Assembly: GCA_018829185.1 (NCBI GenBank)
Contig: JAHJUI010000017.1
Coordinates: 1-55,491, forward strand
Length of the DNA: 55,491 bases
Source of the DNA: Nanobdellota archaeon
GTDB taxonomy: Archaea; Nanobdellota; Nanobdellia; SCGC-AAA011-G17; PNOQ01
Direction: 5' to 3'
Positions 13,895-21,840 of this stretch are shown here, piece by piece (position 1 is the stretch's first letter; each line of letters begins with the position of its first letter). The notes under the pieces are model-generated. The model saw nothing but the letters and a program-made list of their open reading frames with translations. It was not told where the DNA came from and ran no database searches. The position numbers were made by a program, and so were the translations under genes.

Positions 13895-15550
13895 TTAGTT
13901 CCTCCTTTTTGTTTTTATTATTGTGAATATTGCCATGATTAAGGCTAATATGAAAAAGATATCTGAGATTTTAAAGATTGCTAAAACTGGTTCTGCGCTT
14001 ATTTGTATTGTTAATGCTCCCGCAATTACTAATCCTGCTATAATCATACCAAACGTTGTTCTTGTTAAGGCTAAACTTAAATCTGTTTTTAATTCTTTAA
14101 TATCTTCTTGATTTATTGCAGCTTCTTGTGTTTCTGATTTTCTGGCCATTTTATTGAATTTACCTGGGAAATCTTTGAATAATTTTAGATATTCAATTGC
14201 ACTTTTTTTCACTTCTTTCATGATGTGATTTGGATCTTTCTTCTTCTTAATAATTTCCTTTACATAAGGTTTACATACTTTTATGAAATTGAAAGATTCA
14301 TCTAATTCTTCTCCGAAAGCTTCAGCAGTCACAACTGCCTTCATGAATAAAACTAAATTTTGTGGTAAGGTCATTAAGTATTTTCTTGCTAATGTAAAAA
14401 TTGATCCGAAAGCAGTTGCCATTTTTATTTTATCTATTGACATATCGTAATACATACTAAGATCTTCTGAAATGTCTTGTCTTAATTGTTCTTCATTTAT
14501 TTCTCCTTTTGCAAAACCAAGTTCAAAGAATCCAGTTACAATTAATTCTTTATTTCCGCTAATTAATCCTACAAAGAATCCTTCTATTTTTTCTTTTAGA
14601 GATTCATCTAATCTTCCAACTATCCCATAATCTATTAATCCTATTACGTCGTCTTTCATGATTATTATATTCCCTGGATGTGGGTCGGCGTGAAAATATC
14701 CATAATTGAAAACTTGTTCTAAGAAAAAACCTACTGCATTTGATACTACTTTTTTTATTCTTTTTTCTCCAAATTCTTCTTTGTCTATTTCTGATATTTT
14801 TTTACCATTAATATATTCCATTGTTAGTACTTTATCTGTTGTAAAATCCCAGTAAACTTTTGGAATCTTTACTTGTTTATTTTTTTTGAAATTTTTATAA
14901 AATATGTCTATATTTTTTCCTTCTTGAAGATAAGATAATTCTTTTTTTGTATATTTTTCAAATTCTTCTATTATTTTTTCTGGACAAAGAGTTTTTAATC
15001 CAGGGTGTGCTTTTTCTATGAAAGGAATTAAATGTTTGAATAAATCAATATCTGTTTTGAATTTTTCTTGAATATTTGGACGCATTACTTTAATTGCTAC
15101 TTTTGTTCCATCTTTTAGAAATGCTTTGTGTACTTGTCCAACAGAGGCTGCAGCAATTGGTTTTGGAAAAACCTTCATGAATAGATTGCTTAGTGGGTGT
15201 TTTAGCTCTGCTTCTATTATTTCTTTTGCTTTTTCAAATGGAAATGGTTTAACTTCATCTTGAAGTTTAGCAAATTCATGTGCAAACTCTTCTGGAATTA
15301 GATCTTCTCTTAAACTTAGTAATTGTCCTAATTTAATGAAAGCTCCACCCATGTCTTCCATTACTAAACGTAAATGTTTTGGAAAAAGTTCTTCTTTTTT
15401 TGGTAAAGCTCTTAATCTGGTTCTTTTAGAAAATGTTAAGTGATGTTTTAAATCTAATTTTTCTATTATGTATCCCAATTCGTGTTTGAAAAGGATGTCA
15501 ACTAATTGTCTTAACCTTCCAATGTCTTTAAAAGTTTGAGGCAAATCCAT
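13895..15550 (-). CDS. ABC1/UbiB/AarF-family atypical kinase, 551 aa
   Basis: The family-specific motif KLGQLLSLREDLIPEEFA (about residues 92-109) precedes the kinase core, followed by AAASVGQVHKA (Ala-rich loop), GTKVAIKVMRP with the VAIK lysine, EGKNIDIFYKNF, the catalytic FHADPHPGN and the metal-binding LIDYGIVG. Two hydrophobic helices close the chain (about 495-550), so it is membrane-anchored. In bacteria and mitochondria UbiB/COQ8 supports quinone synthesis; archaeal members without a quinone pathway have no known role. A TATA box (about 15571-15582) predicts a leaderless mRNA. The downstream Lys-rich gene is 1 nt away. Confidence 0.92.
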   Translation of the reverse strand: MDLPQTFKDIGRLRQLVDILFKHELGYIIEKLDLKHHLTFSKRTRLRALPKKEELFPKHLRLVMEDMGGAFIKLGQLLSLREDLIPEEFAHEFAKLQDEVKPFPFEKAKEIIEAELKHPLSNLFMKVFPKPIAAASVGQVHKAFLKDGTKVAIKVMRPNIQEKFKTDIDLFKHLIPFIEKAHPGLKTLCPEKIIEEFEKYTKKELSYLQEGKNIDIFYKNFKKNKQVKIPKVYWDFTTDKVLTMEYINGKKISEIDKEEFGEKRIKKVVSNAVGFFLEQVFNYGYFHADPHPGNIIIMKDDVIGLIDYGIVGRLDESLKEKIEGFFVGLISGNKELIVTGFFELGFAKGEINEEQLRQDISEDLSMYYDMSIDKIKMATAFGSIFTLARKYLMTLPQNLVLFMKAVVTAEAFGEELDESFNFIKVCKPYVKEIIKKKKDPNHIMKEVKKSAIEYLKLFKDFPGKFNKMARKSETQEAAINQEDIKELKTDLSLALTRTTFGMIIAGLVIAGALTIQISAEPVLAIFKISDIFFILALIMAIFTIIKTKRRN

Positions 15551-15585
15551 GTAGATAATTTAAGAAAGTAAGTTTAAATAAATTT

Positions 15586-15945
15586 CTATTTCTTTTTAGT
15601 TTTTTTCTTTGTTGTCTTCTTTTTTACTGTTTTTTTATCTGGAGTTTTCTTTTTTCCTGCTAAAACTAGTTTTAGTGCTTTTTCTATTTCTTCACTTGGT
15701 TTTCTGGTTTCTACCACAGTGGTCCTTTCCACTCTAGACATATCTCTCATTGCTCTTTCTAAATATTTTAATCTTAAATTTACTTCAAAAATTTCTCTAG
15801 AAAGGTTTGCTATTGCGATCCATAACTGAGTTAATTTTGGGTTGTCTGAAGAAAGCATTGCTTCTTTACTATTATGTGTTTCATCTATTTGTCTCTTAAG
15901 ATGATCTTTTAAGCTTAAATCTATTTTATCTTGCCAATTAGCCAT
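15586..15945 (-). CDS. Hypothetical coiled-coil protein with Lys-rich tail, 119 aa
   Basis: The first 80 residues look helical (PKLTQLWIAIANLSREIFEVNLRLKYLERAMRDM, residues about 36-70), and the end is DKKTVKKKTTKKKTKKK, the same TVKKK repeat seen in the 44-aa protein at 10836 and in uS3. I do not recognise a family. A GGGGG ribosome binding site lies upstream (minus strand 15952-15956), and it could pair with a CCCCC run at 15967-15971, so translation may be dampened by a hairpin. Nucleic-acid binding is a guess from composition. Confidence 0.7.
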   Translation of the reverse strand: MANWQDKIDLSLKDHLKRQIDETHNSKEAMLSSDNPKLTQLWIAIANLSREIFEVNLRLKYLERAMRDMSRVERTTVVETRKPSEEIEKALKLVLAGKKKTPDKKTVKKKTTKKKTKKK

Positions 15946-16036
15946 TTTAAACCCCCTTAATGCTGTGGGGGAATTGATTATAATTTAAATAACTTTCCAT
16001 GCTTGAGTAGTTACATGAAAAAAGAAAAAAGTTAAT

Positions 16037-16345
16037 TTATTGTTCTTCCATTTGATTTCTTAAACTATCTATATCAACATAATCTGCTTCATGATATACT
16101 ACTGGGGCTCTTGGATCTTCTTCCCTTCTTGATATCATCATAGAAGCAGTTCCATCGGTTCCTTCACGGGGTACGCAAACTGCTACATCATAATCTTCTG
16201 TTCCATTTCCATCAACATCTAAGGCAATATAATAGCCAGTATATCTGCTTTCTTTTTTTTCACCGCAACCAGTCAATCCGACTATTCCTGCGGTTAAAAG
16301 GGTTCCAGCCAATACAATATTTTGAAGTGTTTTTTTTAATTCCAT
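16037..16345 (-). CDS. Small predicted lipoprotein with Asp-rich loop, 102 aa
   Basis: The N-terminus is a classic lipoprotein signal: charged MELKK, a hydrophobic core (NIVLAGTLLTAGIVG) and the lipobox LTGC with Cys27 as the likely lipid-attachment residue. The mature part starts GEKKES and contains YIALDVDGNGTEDYDVAV (about 38-55), an Asp/Asn-rich loop like the calcium-binding turns of FG-GAP or dockerin repeats. The rest is acidic. A strong AAGGAGG ribosome binding site lies about 11 nt before the ATG. An exposed, membrane-tethered, calcium-binding protein is inferred. No neighbour hints at a partner. Confidence 0.75.
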   Translation of the reverse strand: MELKKTLQNIVLAGTLLTAGIVGLTGCGEKKESRYTGYYIALDVDGNGTEDYDVAVCVPREGTDGTASMMISRREEDPRAPVVYHEADYVDIDSLRNQMEEQ

Positions 16346-16477
16346 TTTGAATATTGCCTCCTTTTTGTTACTTTAAATCTTAATTTATCCATTTATAAAT
16401 CTTTCTATTTGTAGTTACTTAACAGTGATTACAATTCAAAGGGAATATTTAAATAGTAAACATATCGGCATAAAACT

Positions 16478-17164
16478 ATGGTAACGTTAAAGAAAGGCGA
16501 CTTTGTATCAATAGATTACATTGGTAGGCTGGCCTTTAATGATAATATCTTTGATTTAACAGATGAAAAGCTTGCAAAAGAGAATAAACTTCATGATCCT
16601 AAGCTAACTTATGGTGCTTTAACTATCTGTATTGGAGAAAAACATTTGCTTGAAGGTTTAAATGAAGAACTTGAAGGAAAAGAAACTGAAAGTGAATTCA
16701 AAGTTACTTTAAAACCAGAGCAAGCATTTGGAAAGAAAAATCCTAAGTTAATCAAGATCGTTTCTAAAGGTGCTTTTAAGAAACAAGATATGGAACCTTA
16801 TCCTGGCATGCAAATTCAATTAGGAAATGCCATGGCTACTGTTAGAACTGTTTCTGGTGGACGAGTTATTGTAGACTTAAACCATCCTTTAGCTGGAAGA
16901 GAGTTAGTTTATGATGTAAAAGTTCATAAAAAAATTGATGATGTTGAAGAACAAGTAGTTTGTTTGTTAAAAATGAATTTATTCTTAAATAAAAAACATT
17001 TTAAGATTGAAATTAAAGAAAAAACTGCTGAAATTAAGGTAGACAAAAAAGTTCCTGAAGAAGTTCAGAAAACTTTTAGTGAATTAGTTAAAAAATTGAT
17101 TTCTAGCCTCGAAAAAGTTGTATTTATCAGTGAGGAACAAAAACAACCACTGAAGAATAATTAA
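16478..17164 (+). CDS. FKBP-type peptidyl-prolyl isomerase (SlyD-like), 228 aa
   Basis: The FKBP start KKGDFVSIDYIGRL (residues 5-18), the inserted insert-in-flap domain (PEQAFGKKNPKLIKIV to GMQIQLGNA... then GGRVIVDLNHPLAGREL, about 75-150) and the returning YDVKVHKKI strand mark an archaeal long FKBP. These are ribosome-associated or free chaperones that speed proline isomerisation. A C-terminal domain of about 75 residues follows, as in FKBP26-like proteins. A TATA box (ATATTTAAATA, 16445-16455) predicts a leaderless mRNA. Confidence 0.9.
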   Translation: MVTLKKGDFVSIDYIGRLAFNDNIFDLTDEKLAKENKLHDPKLTYGALTICIGEKHLLEGLNEELEGKETESEFKVTLKPEQAFGKKNPKLIKIVSKGAFKKQDMEPYPGMQIQLGNAMATVRTVSGGRVIVDLNHPLAGRELVYDVKVHKKIDDVEEQVVCLLKMNLFLNKKHFKIEIKEKTAEIKVDKKVPEEVQKTFSELVKKLISSLEKVVFISEEQKQPLKNN

Positions 17165-17218
17165 CTTTATAAATAAGAGTGCATTCCCACTTTTATAATT
17201 TTAAAGAGGGTGGGTTAA

Positions 17219-18331
17219 ATGAGGGATTTCATACAAGAAGCAAACGATGTTGATTTTGGATTAAACGAAGAGCCTAGAAAACATTCTGCAATTGATGAAG
17301 AATTAGAACAACTTCTTGCAAAACAAAAGGCTAAGATAAAAGTTATTGGCACTGGAGGCGCAGGTAACAACACAATAAACAGAATTTCTGAAGTAGGAAT
17401 TTCTGGTGCTGAGACCATTGCTGTTAATACTGATGCTCAAGATTTATTATATGCTAATGCAACTTCTAAAATTTTAATTGGAAGGGAAATTACTGGTGGA
17501 TTGGGTGCTGGTGGTATTCCCCAAATTGGCGAAGAAGCTGCAAGAGAAAGTGAACACGAAATCAGAGAAAAATTAAAGGGTGCTGATATGGTTTTCATTA
17601 CTTGTGGTCTTGGTGGTGGGACCGGAACTGGAAGTGCTCCTGTAATTGCCGAGATTGCTAAGAAAAATGGTAGTTTAACTGTTGGAATTGTAACCATTCC
17701 TTTTGAAATGGAAGGTCAAAGAAGATATGAAAATGCTATTATTGGACTTGAAAGATTAGAAAATATTGTTGATACTTTAATTGTTATCCCAAATGATAAG
17801 TTGTTGGAGCTAGCTCCTGATTTGCCATTACATACCGCATTCAAGGTTGCAGATGAGATCTTGACTAATGCGGTTAAAGGCATAGCAGAATTAGTAACAA
17901 AGGCTGGTTTAGTTAACTTAGACTTTGCAGATATTCGTACTGTTATGGGGAAGGGCGGTGTAGCACTTATTGGAGTTGGAGAATCTGACTCTGAACATCG
18001 GGCAGTTGAGGCTGTAGAAAAAGCTATCAACAATCCGTTGCTTGATGTTGATATTATGGGTGCTAACGGTGCATTGATTAATGTTAGTGGTGGAGCAGAT
18101 ATGACTCTTGAAGAAGCTAAACAAGTTGTAGAAACAGTCTCTGCTAAACTTAGTGAAGATGCAAGAGTTATTTGGGGTGCACAAATCTCTGAAGATTTAG
18201 AAGGAACAATAAGAGTTTTATTAATTGTTACAGGTGTATCTAGTCCACAAATCTTTGGTCCTAGAAGAATGACTGATGATAAAAAGAAAAGAGACATTGA
18301 AGAAGAACTCGGTATTGAGTTTGTGGATTAA
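17219..18331 (+). CDS. ftsZ: Cell division protein FtsZ, 370 aa
   Basis: The GTPase core is intact: [16 protein letters not shown] (about residues 40-55), NTDAQDL, the tubulin signature [11 protein letters not shown] (about 129-139), the T7-loop [11 protein letters not shown] (about 233-243) and a C-terminal [16 protein letters not shown] tail, which may be the SepF-binding end. FtsZ polymerises into the division ring. A TATA box (ACTTTATAAATA, about 17164-17175) and GAGGGTGG (about 17206-17213) give it a leader with a ribosome binding site. Its likely membrane anchor SepF is encoded at 25796. A short unknown gene follows 2 nt later. Confidence 0.97.
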   Translation: MRDFIQEANDVDFGLNEEPRKHSAIDEELEQLLAKQKAKIKVIGTGGAGNNTINRISEVGISGAETIAVNTDAQDLLYANATSKILIGREITGGLGAGGIPQIGEEAARESEHEIREKLKGADMVFITCGLGGGTGTGSAPVIAEIAKKNGSLTVGIVTIPFEMEGQRRYENAIIGLERLENIVDTLIVIPNDKLLELAPDLPLHTAFKVADEILTNAVKGIAELVTKAGLVNLDFADIRTVMGKGGVALIGVGESDSEHRAVEAVEKAINNPLLDVDIMGANGALINVSGGADMTLEEAKQVVETVSAKLSEDARVIWGAQISEDLEGTIRVLLIVTGVSSPQIFGPRRMTDDKKKRDIEEELGIEFVD

Positions 18332-18333
18332 AA

Positions 18334-18660
18334 ATGCGGATAGACCTAACAGAAATTGATTGCTATTTCTTGGATCTCGGTGGCGATGTTACAGCTTATT
18401 ATTTTTCACATGGGGTTGAGCCCGCTGAGCTGGATGAATGGAGAAAATGGAATCATGCCCCCTTAAGGGTCATAGGTTATGTAGGAAGTTCGGACACAGA
18501 GATAATTTTTGATGGTTCTTTAGATGAATCCCAACTTATTCCTGAACCAAAGATTGGGCTCCATCCCGTATTTGTATCTAAAAGAGGGATTAGGGTGTCT
18601 AAGGATTCAGTAAAAGCGCTTGATGAACATTTTGAACTTCCTAAAAGTGCATCAAGGTAA
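18334..18660 (+). CDS. Hypothetical protein coupled to ftsZ, 108 aa
   Basis: The ATG lies 2 nt after the ftsZ stop codon and no separate promoter or Shine-Dalgarno is seen, so expression should depend on ftsZ. The product is acidic and soluble, starting MRIDLTEIDCYFLDLGGDV and ending in a charged helix. I do not recognise a family. The position alone hints at a cell-division link; an unrelated passenger gene is equally possible. Confidence 0.65.
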   Translation: MRIDLTEIDCYFLDLGGDVTAYYFSHGVEPAELDEWRKWNHAPLRVIGYVGSSDTEIIFDGSLDESQLIPEPKIGLHPVFVSKRGIRVSKDSVKALDEHFELPKSASR

Positions 18661-18728
18661 ATCCTTTTTATTTTTCTTAATGATTGTTTTTAGAAAGATT
18701 TATAAATCTCTCCTATTGAGATTAAAAT

Positions 18729-19043
18729 ATGAACAAAAAAGCACTTAGGATCATTGGATTTTTACTTATCCTTATTGGAATAATCTTTTTAATAATTGGA
18801 TTTAACGGTATTTTTGCTTTTGCAAGTAGCCTGTCATTTGGTGCGTTTGGGGGTGCAAGTAGGGGCATACTCCAATTATTCATTGGAGGGGGGTGTATAC
18901 TTGTTGGTGCATTCATGGTATATGCTTCATACATAGGAAAAATATTTTCATATGCTACTAAGGAAGTCTCTCCAGGAATTGAAAGAGTATCTAGGGCAGT
19001 TGGAAAGGGTTTTTCAAAAGGATATAATAAGAAAAAGAAATAA
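18729..19043 (+). CDS. Small membrane protein with two transmembrane helices, 104 aa
   Basis: Two hydrophobic segments are clear: IGFLLILIGIIFLIIGF (about residues 9-25) and LFIGGGCILVGAFMVYASYIG (about 50-70). A loop rich in Gly, Ser and Phe separates them, and a basic tail (YNKKKK) should face the cytoplasm. A TATA box (GATTTATAAATC, about 18695-18706) predicts a leaderless mRNA. Its stop codon abuts the convergent glycosylase gene. No family is recognised. Confidence 0.7.
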   Translation: MNKKALRIIGFLLILIGIIFLIIGFNGIFAFASSLSFGAFGGASRGILQLFIGGGCILVGAFMVYASYIGKIFSYATKEVSPGIERVSRAVGKGFSKGYNKKKK

Positions 19044-19646
19044 TTACTTTAGTACTTTTCCAGTTTTTATACACCATAAATAAAGATCTAATTCTGCCTG
19101 AGAAATCTTTAGTTTGTCTGCAATTGTTTGTAGTTTTTGTTCTATTGCTAAGTATTTGTTTTTTGTTAATGTTTTTGGTCTTTCTATTATTTTTGTTTCT
19201 GATAAGATATTTATTATGTGCCTATCTAAGATTGCATAATTTTCATATCCAACATTTCTTAATAAATGAGATGATTCTTTGTAACCTAAACCTTTAATAT
19301 TTTTTACTAGCCATTCTCTAGGTTCTTTTTCTTTTTTTAATATTAATTTTATATCTTTATATTGCCTTGCAAGGACTATCCTTTCTGCTCTTTGTGGCCA
19401 AAATCTATGTCCTTTTTGTTTTAAGAATTTGGCTAGTTTCTTTTCATCCCAGGAACAAAATCCTTCTTTACAAAGTTCTCCTTGTATTTTTATTGATTCT
19501 TCTGCTTTCCAATTTGCTGTCATTAAACAAAAACAAAGTTCAGAAAACCAATCTTTATTATTTTTGAATTCTTTTAGTCTAGTTTTCACTAATGTTCCTA
19601 CTTCGGAGTCTTTCAACTCTTTAATTGTTCTTAGTAGGTCTTGCAT
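19044..19646 (-). CDS. ogg: Archaeal 8-oxoguanine DNA glycosylase/AP lyase (Ogg2 type), 200 aa
   Basis: The helix-hairpin-helix region VKNIKGLGYKESSHLLRNVG (about residues 110-129) is followed by YENYAILDRHIINIL, giving the lysine and aspartate expected for a bifunctional glycosylase/lyase (Lys in GLGYKE, Asp in ILDRH). The size fits the compact Ogg2 group of archaea. It excises 8-oxoguanine and nicks the abasic site. It lies just downstream of the oxygen-defence genes for superoxide reductase and rubrerythrin on the same strand. Confidence 0.88.
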   Translation of the reverse strand: MQDLLRTIKELKDSEVGTLVKTRLKEFKNNKDWFSELCFCLMTANWKAEESIKIQGELCKEGFCSWDEKKLAKFLKQKGHRFWPQRAERIVLARQYKDIKLILKKEKEPREWLVKNIKGLGYKESSHLLRNVGYENYAILDRHIINILSETKIIERPKTLTKNKYLAIEQKLQTIADKLKISQAELDLYLWCIKTGKVLK

Positions 19647-19661
19647 TTTAAAAAGAAAAAA

Positions 19662-20036
19662 TTAAGATTTCCAAGCGCCGTGAACATTGCAGTATATTCT
19701 TGCTTTGACATTATCTGATTGTATGAAAAACTCTGCTTCGGATTTGTCTCCTGGCTTTAAACGTTTTCTATACAATCTTCCGTTTGTAATCACTTCAATC
19801 CACTCTATGTAATGATTTTCTTCCATTGGGTGGGGGATGGATCCTACTATTATTTTAAATCCAATTCTTGATTTTTTTATCATTGGCTTATGCTTTTCCT
19901 GGCCTTGATCTTGCATTTTTTCTTTTATCAATTCCATCTCTTGATTGCAGCAAACTAATTTTCCGCTTCCTCTATGCAATACTTCTACAATATTCCCACA
20001 GACATTACATCTGTATATTTGTTTTAATTCTGTCAT
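19662..20036 (-). CDS. dfx: Desulfoferrodoxin-type superoxide reductase, 124 aa
   Basis: An N-terminal desulforedoxin-like segment (YRCNVCGN at residues 8-15, then LVCCNQEM with Cys29/30) binds one iron. The catalytic domain has KIIVGSIPHPMEENHYIEWIEV (about 61-82) with two of the iron histidines, and the closing RIYCNVHGAWKS (about 113-124) with the axial Cys and the last His. The enzyme reduces superoxide to hydrogen peroxide. The upstream rubrerythrin gene ends 1 nt before it starts, forming an oxygen-defence operon. Confidence 0.94.
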   Translation of the reverse strand: MTELKQIYRCNVCGNIVEVLHRGSGKLVCCNQEMELIKEKMQDQGQEKHKPMIKKSRIGFKIIVGSIPHPMEENHYIEWIEVITNGRLYRKRLKPGDKSEAEFFIQSDNVKARIYCNVHGAWKS

Positions 20037-20037
20037 T

Positions 20038-20607
20038 TTAATAATTTTCAGCTAAGACTTCATAATAAGCTTGTGTGTGTTGGCATGCAGGGCATAGTTT
20101 TGGTGCTTCTTTGCCTTCATGTATGTAGCCGCAGTTTCTGCATTTCCATTTTATTACTTTGTCTTTTTTGAATACTTTACTATTTTTTACATTTTCAAGC
20201 AATTTTCTGTATCTTTTTTCATGTTGTTCTTCAACTTCTGCTATTTCTTTAAAAGAGTCTGCTATTTCATTCGACCCTTCTTTTCTTGCCACTTTTTCAA
20301 ATTCTGGGTAAAGTGTGCCCCACTCCATTTTTTCTCCTTCTGCTGCTGCTAGTAGGTTTTCTTCTGTTGTGCCTATTTTGCTAGCTGGAAACTCTACTTC
20401 AATATTTACTTGTTCTTTATTTATTTTACTTAGATGTTTGAAAAATATTTCTGCATGTTCTTTTTCATTATCTGCTGTTTCTTGGAATATTGATGAAATT
20501 TGCTCAAGGCCTTCTTTTTTGGCTGCACTAGCAAAATAAGTATATTTATTTCTTGCTTGACTTTCTCCCGTAAATGCTTTTGTTAGGTTCTTTATTGTTT
20601 CTTTCAT
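20038..20607 (-). CDS. rbr: Rubrerythrin, 189 aa
   Basis: An N-terminal four-helix ferritin-like domain has the diiron ligands in GESQARNKYTYFA (about 14-26), ETADNEKEHAEIF and the second EIAEVEEQHEKRYRKL. The C-terminal rubredoxin-like domain has WKCRNCGYIHEG and KLCPACQHTQAYYEV, with two CxxC pairs for one iron. Rubrerythrin reduces hydrogen peroxide to water, which fits its place directly in front of superoxide reductase, the peroxide producer. Confidence 0.95.
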   Translation of the reverse strand: MKETIKNLTKAFTGESQARNKYTYFASAAKKEGLEQISSIFQETADNEKEHAEIFFKHLSKINKEQVNIEVEFPASKIGTTEENLLAAAEGEKMEWGTLYPEFEKVARKEGSNEIADSFKEIAEVEEQHEKRYRKLLENVKNSKVFKKDKVIKWKCRNCGYIHEGKEAPKLCPACQHTQAYYEVLAENY

Positions 20608-20721
20608 AGAACTTACCCCTAAGATGTATTCTTTATGCTCCTTTTTATATTTTGTTGTTTTAAGGCACTTAGAACTGCACTTGAGCGTAAGATTTAAATA
20701 TGTTAATTACATTAAAATATT

Positions 20722-20919
20722 ATGAAAAAATCAAAGGATGATGATCGTTTTTTTATGGTTAGTGGATTTACTGCAGCCGCATTAGTAATAATAGCACATT
20801 ATTTTTTTATTTCAAATCTAAATTTTCATTCAACAATCCACGTAATAATTAGTATTTTTCTATTTTTCCTACTTGCTGGAGTAATTGGTTCTTTATTAGA
20901 AAAAATTTGGAATAAATAA
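20722..20919 (+). CDS. Small membrane protein, 65 aa
   Basis: A charged start (MKKSKDDDRF) is followed by two hydrophobic segments (FTAAALVIIAHYFFISNL, about 16-33, and HVIISIFLFFLLAGVIGSLL, about 40-59). A TATA-like GATTTAAATATG (about 20691-20702) lies about 20-30 nt before the ATG. The family is not known to me. It converges on the heme membrane protein gene, from which it is separated by 13 nt. Confidence 0.6.
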   Translation: MKKSKDDDRFFMVSGFTAAALVIIAHYFFISNLNFHSTIHVIISIFLFFLLAGVIGSLLEKIWNK

Positions 20920-20932
20920 TGGGCAATTTTGT

Positions 20933-21559
20933 TTAACATACTTCTTTTCTATGTTTTGTAACTTTTACTATAAATGCAATTAATTGTAGCGCTATTATTA
21001 TAATTGTCATTACTACAGTAGCATATCCAAACCAATCAGGGCCAACCTTGCCGTAGGTTGAGAAAAATTGGAAATAAATTAAATGTCCAAAAACCAAATA
21101 AAATATTGCGTGGGTCAAACTATGGAGCCATTTCCATGATTTAATACCCAAAAATGCAATTACTTTGCTAAAAGAAGTAGCTGCAAGTAATAATGCCCAG
21201 AATAAAGCAATTAATCCAAGTAAATTAGACAACCCAAAACCGTCTCCCCCTATTTTTATTAAGTTTGAAAGAGGCCTACTTGATATCACAATTATAAAAT
21301 GAATTAAAGCTGTTAGAGTAAACCAAATGCCTAACTCCCCCCTCCAACTAAAAGGAATAGTTAAAAGAGATGAACCCTCTACTGGTTTCCTCAGTCTCAT
21401 TATCGGACCAATGATTAAAATTAAAAATAAGAGAATGAATGATACTCTTGCAAAGGAAGTAGACCAGGCAATTTTAAGTAAGAATTTAAAAATAGAAACT
21501 AAAGCCAAAGAAAAAATACCCACTATTATGTGTTGTATCGGTGTGTTTTTAGCATCCAT
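20933..21559 (-). CDS. Ferric-reductase-like transmembrane heme protein, 208 aa
   Basis: Six hydrophobic helices are visible. The segments WRGELGIWFTLTALIHFIIV (about residues 69-88) and WKWLHSLTHAIFYLVFGHLIYF (about 143-164) supply histidines at the spacing expected for b-type heme in the ferric reductase/MsrQ-like family. Such proteins carry electrons across the membrane, for iron reduction or for repair of oxidised methionine. A TATA box (about 21583-21594) fits a leaderless mRNA. No partner reductase or MsrP is in the window. Confidence 0.75.
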   Translation of the reverse strand: MDAKNTPIQHIIVGIFSLALVSIFKFLLKIAWSTSFARVSFILLFLILIIGPIMRLRKPVEGSSLLTIPFSWRGELGIWFTLTALIHFIIVISSRPLSNLIKIGGDGFGLSNLLGLIALFWALLLAATSFSKVIAFLGIKSWKWLHSLTHAIFYLVFGHLIYFQFFSTYGKVGPDWFGYATVVMTIIIIALQLIAFIVKVTKHRKEVC

Positions 21560-21594
21560 AATGCATATTCAATTATTAATAGTTTAAATATTTA

Positions 21595-21808
21595 TTGTTT
21601 TTAGATTGCCCCTACCTTTTTACAGATTATAAATTTTTATTAATTCTAAAATAATTTTTTTGGTGGGAACTGGATTATATGGATGCGCAGGTTTTCTTTC
21701 AGAAAATGGATAACAAAAGCCTTTGATTTTTAGAATTTATTTTTTCTGTAAAAAATTCAAAATTACGGAAGTTGAAAAGTTGTAATTACTACAAAATTAG
21801 AACATACC
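21595..21808. other. Intergenic stretch without a recognisable gene
   Basis: This AT-rich stretch between the heme membrane protein and the structured RNA region holds T tracts and short frames only. I saw no tRNA, repeat or protein gene. Its right end leads into the TATA box at 21809. Confidence 0.5.
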
Positions 21809-21818
21809 TTTAAATATA
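21809..21818 (+). promoter_or_regulatory. TATA box of the structured RNA/leader
   Basis: TTTAAATATA places transcription start near 21842, which is also the first base region of a stable stem-loop (21841-21866). The agreement supports a plus-strand transcript from here. Confidence 0.6.
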
Positions 21819-21840
21819 ATTAGTTACTTACCATAATTAT

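Noticed and set aside
17716-18297. Long open frame opposite ftsZ
   Set aside because: Low-complexity Ser/Thr/Ala chain antisense to a certain gene; typical shadow of codon bias.
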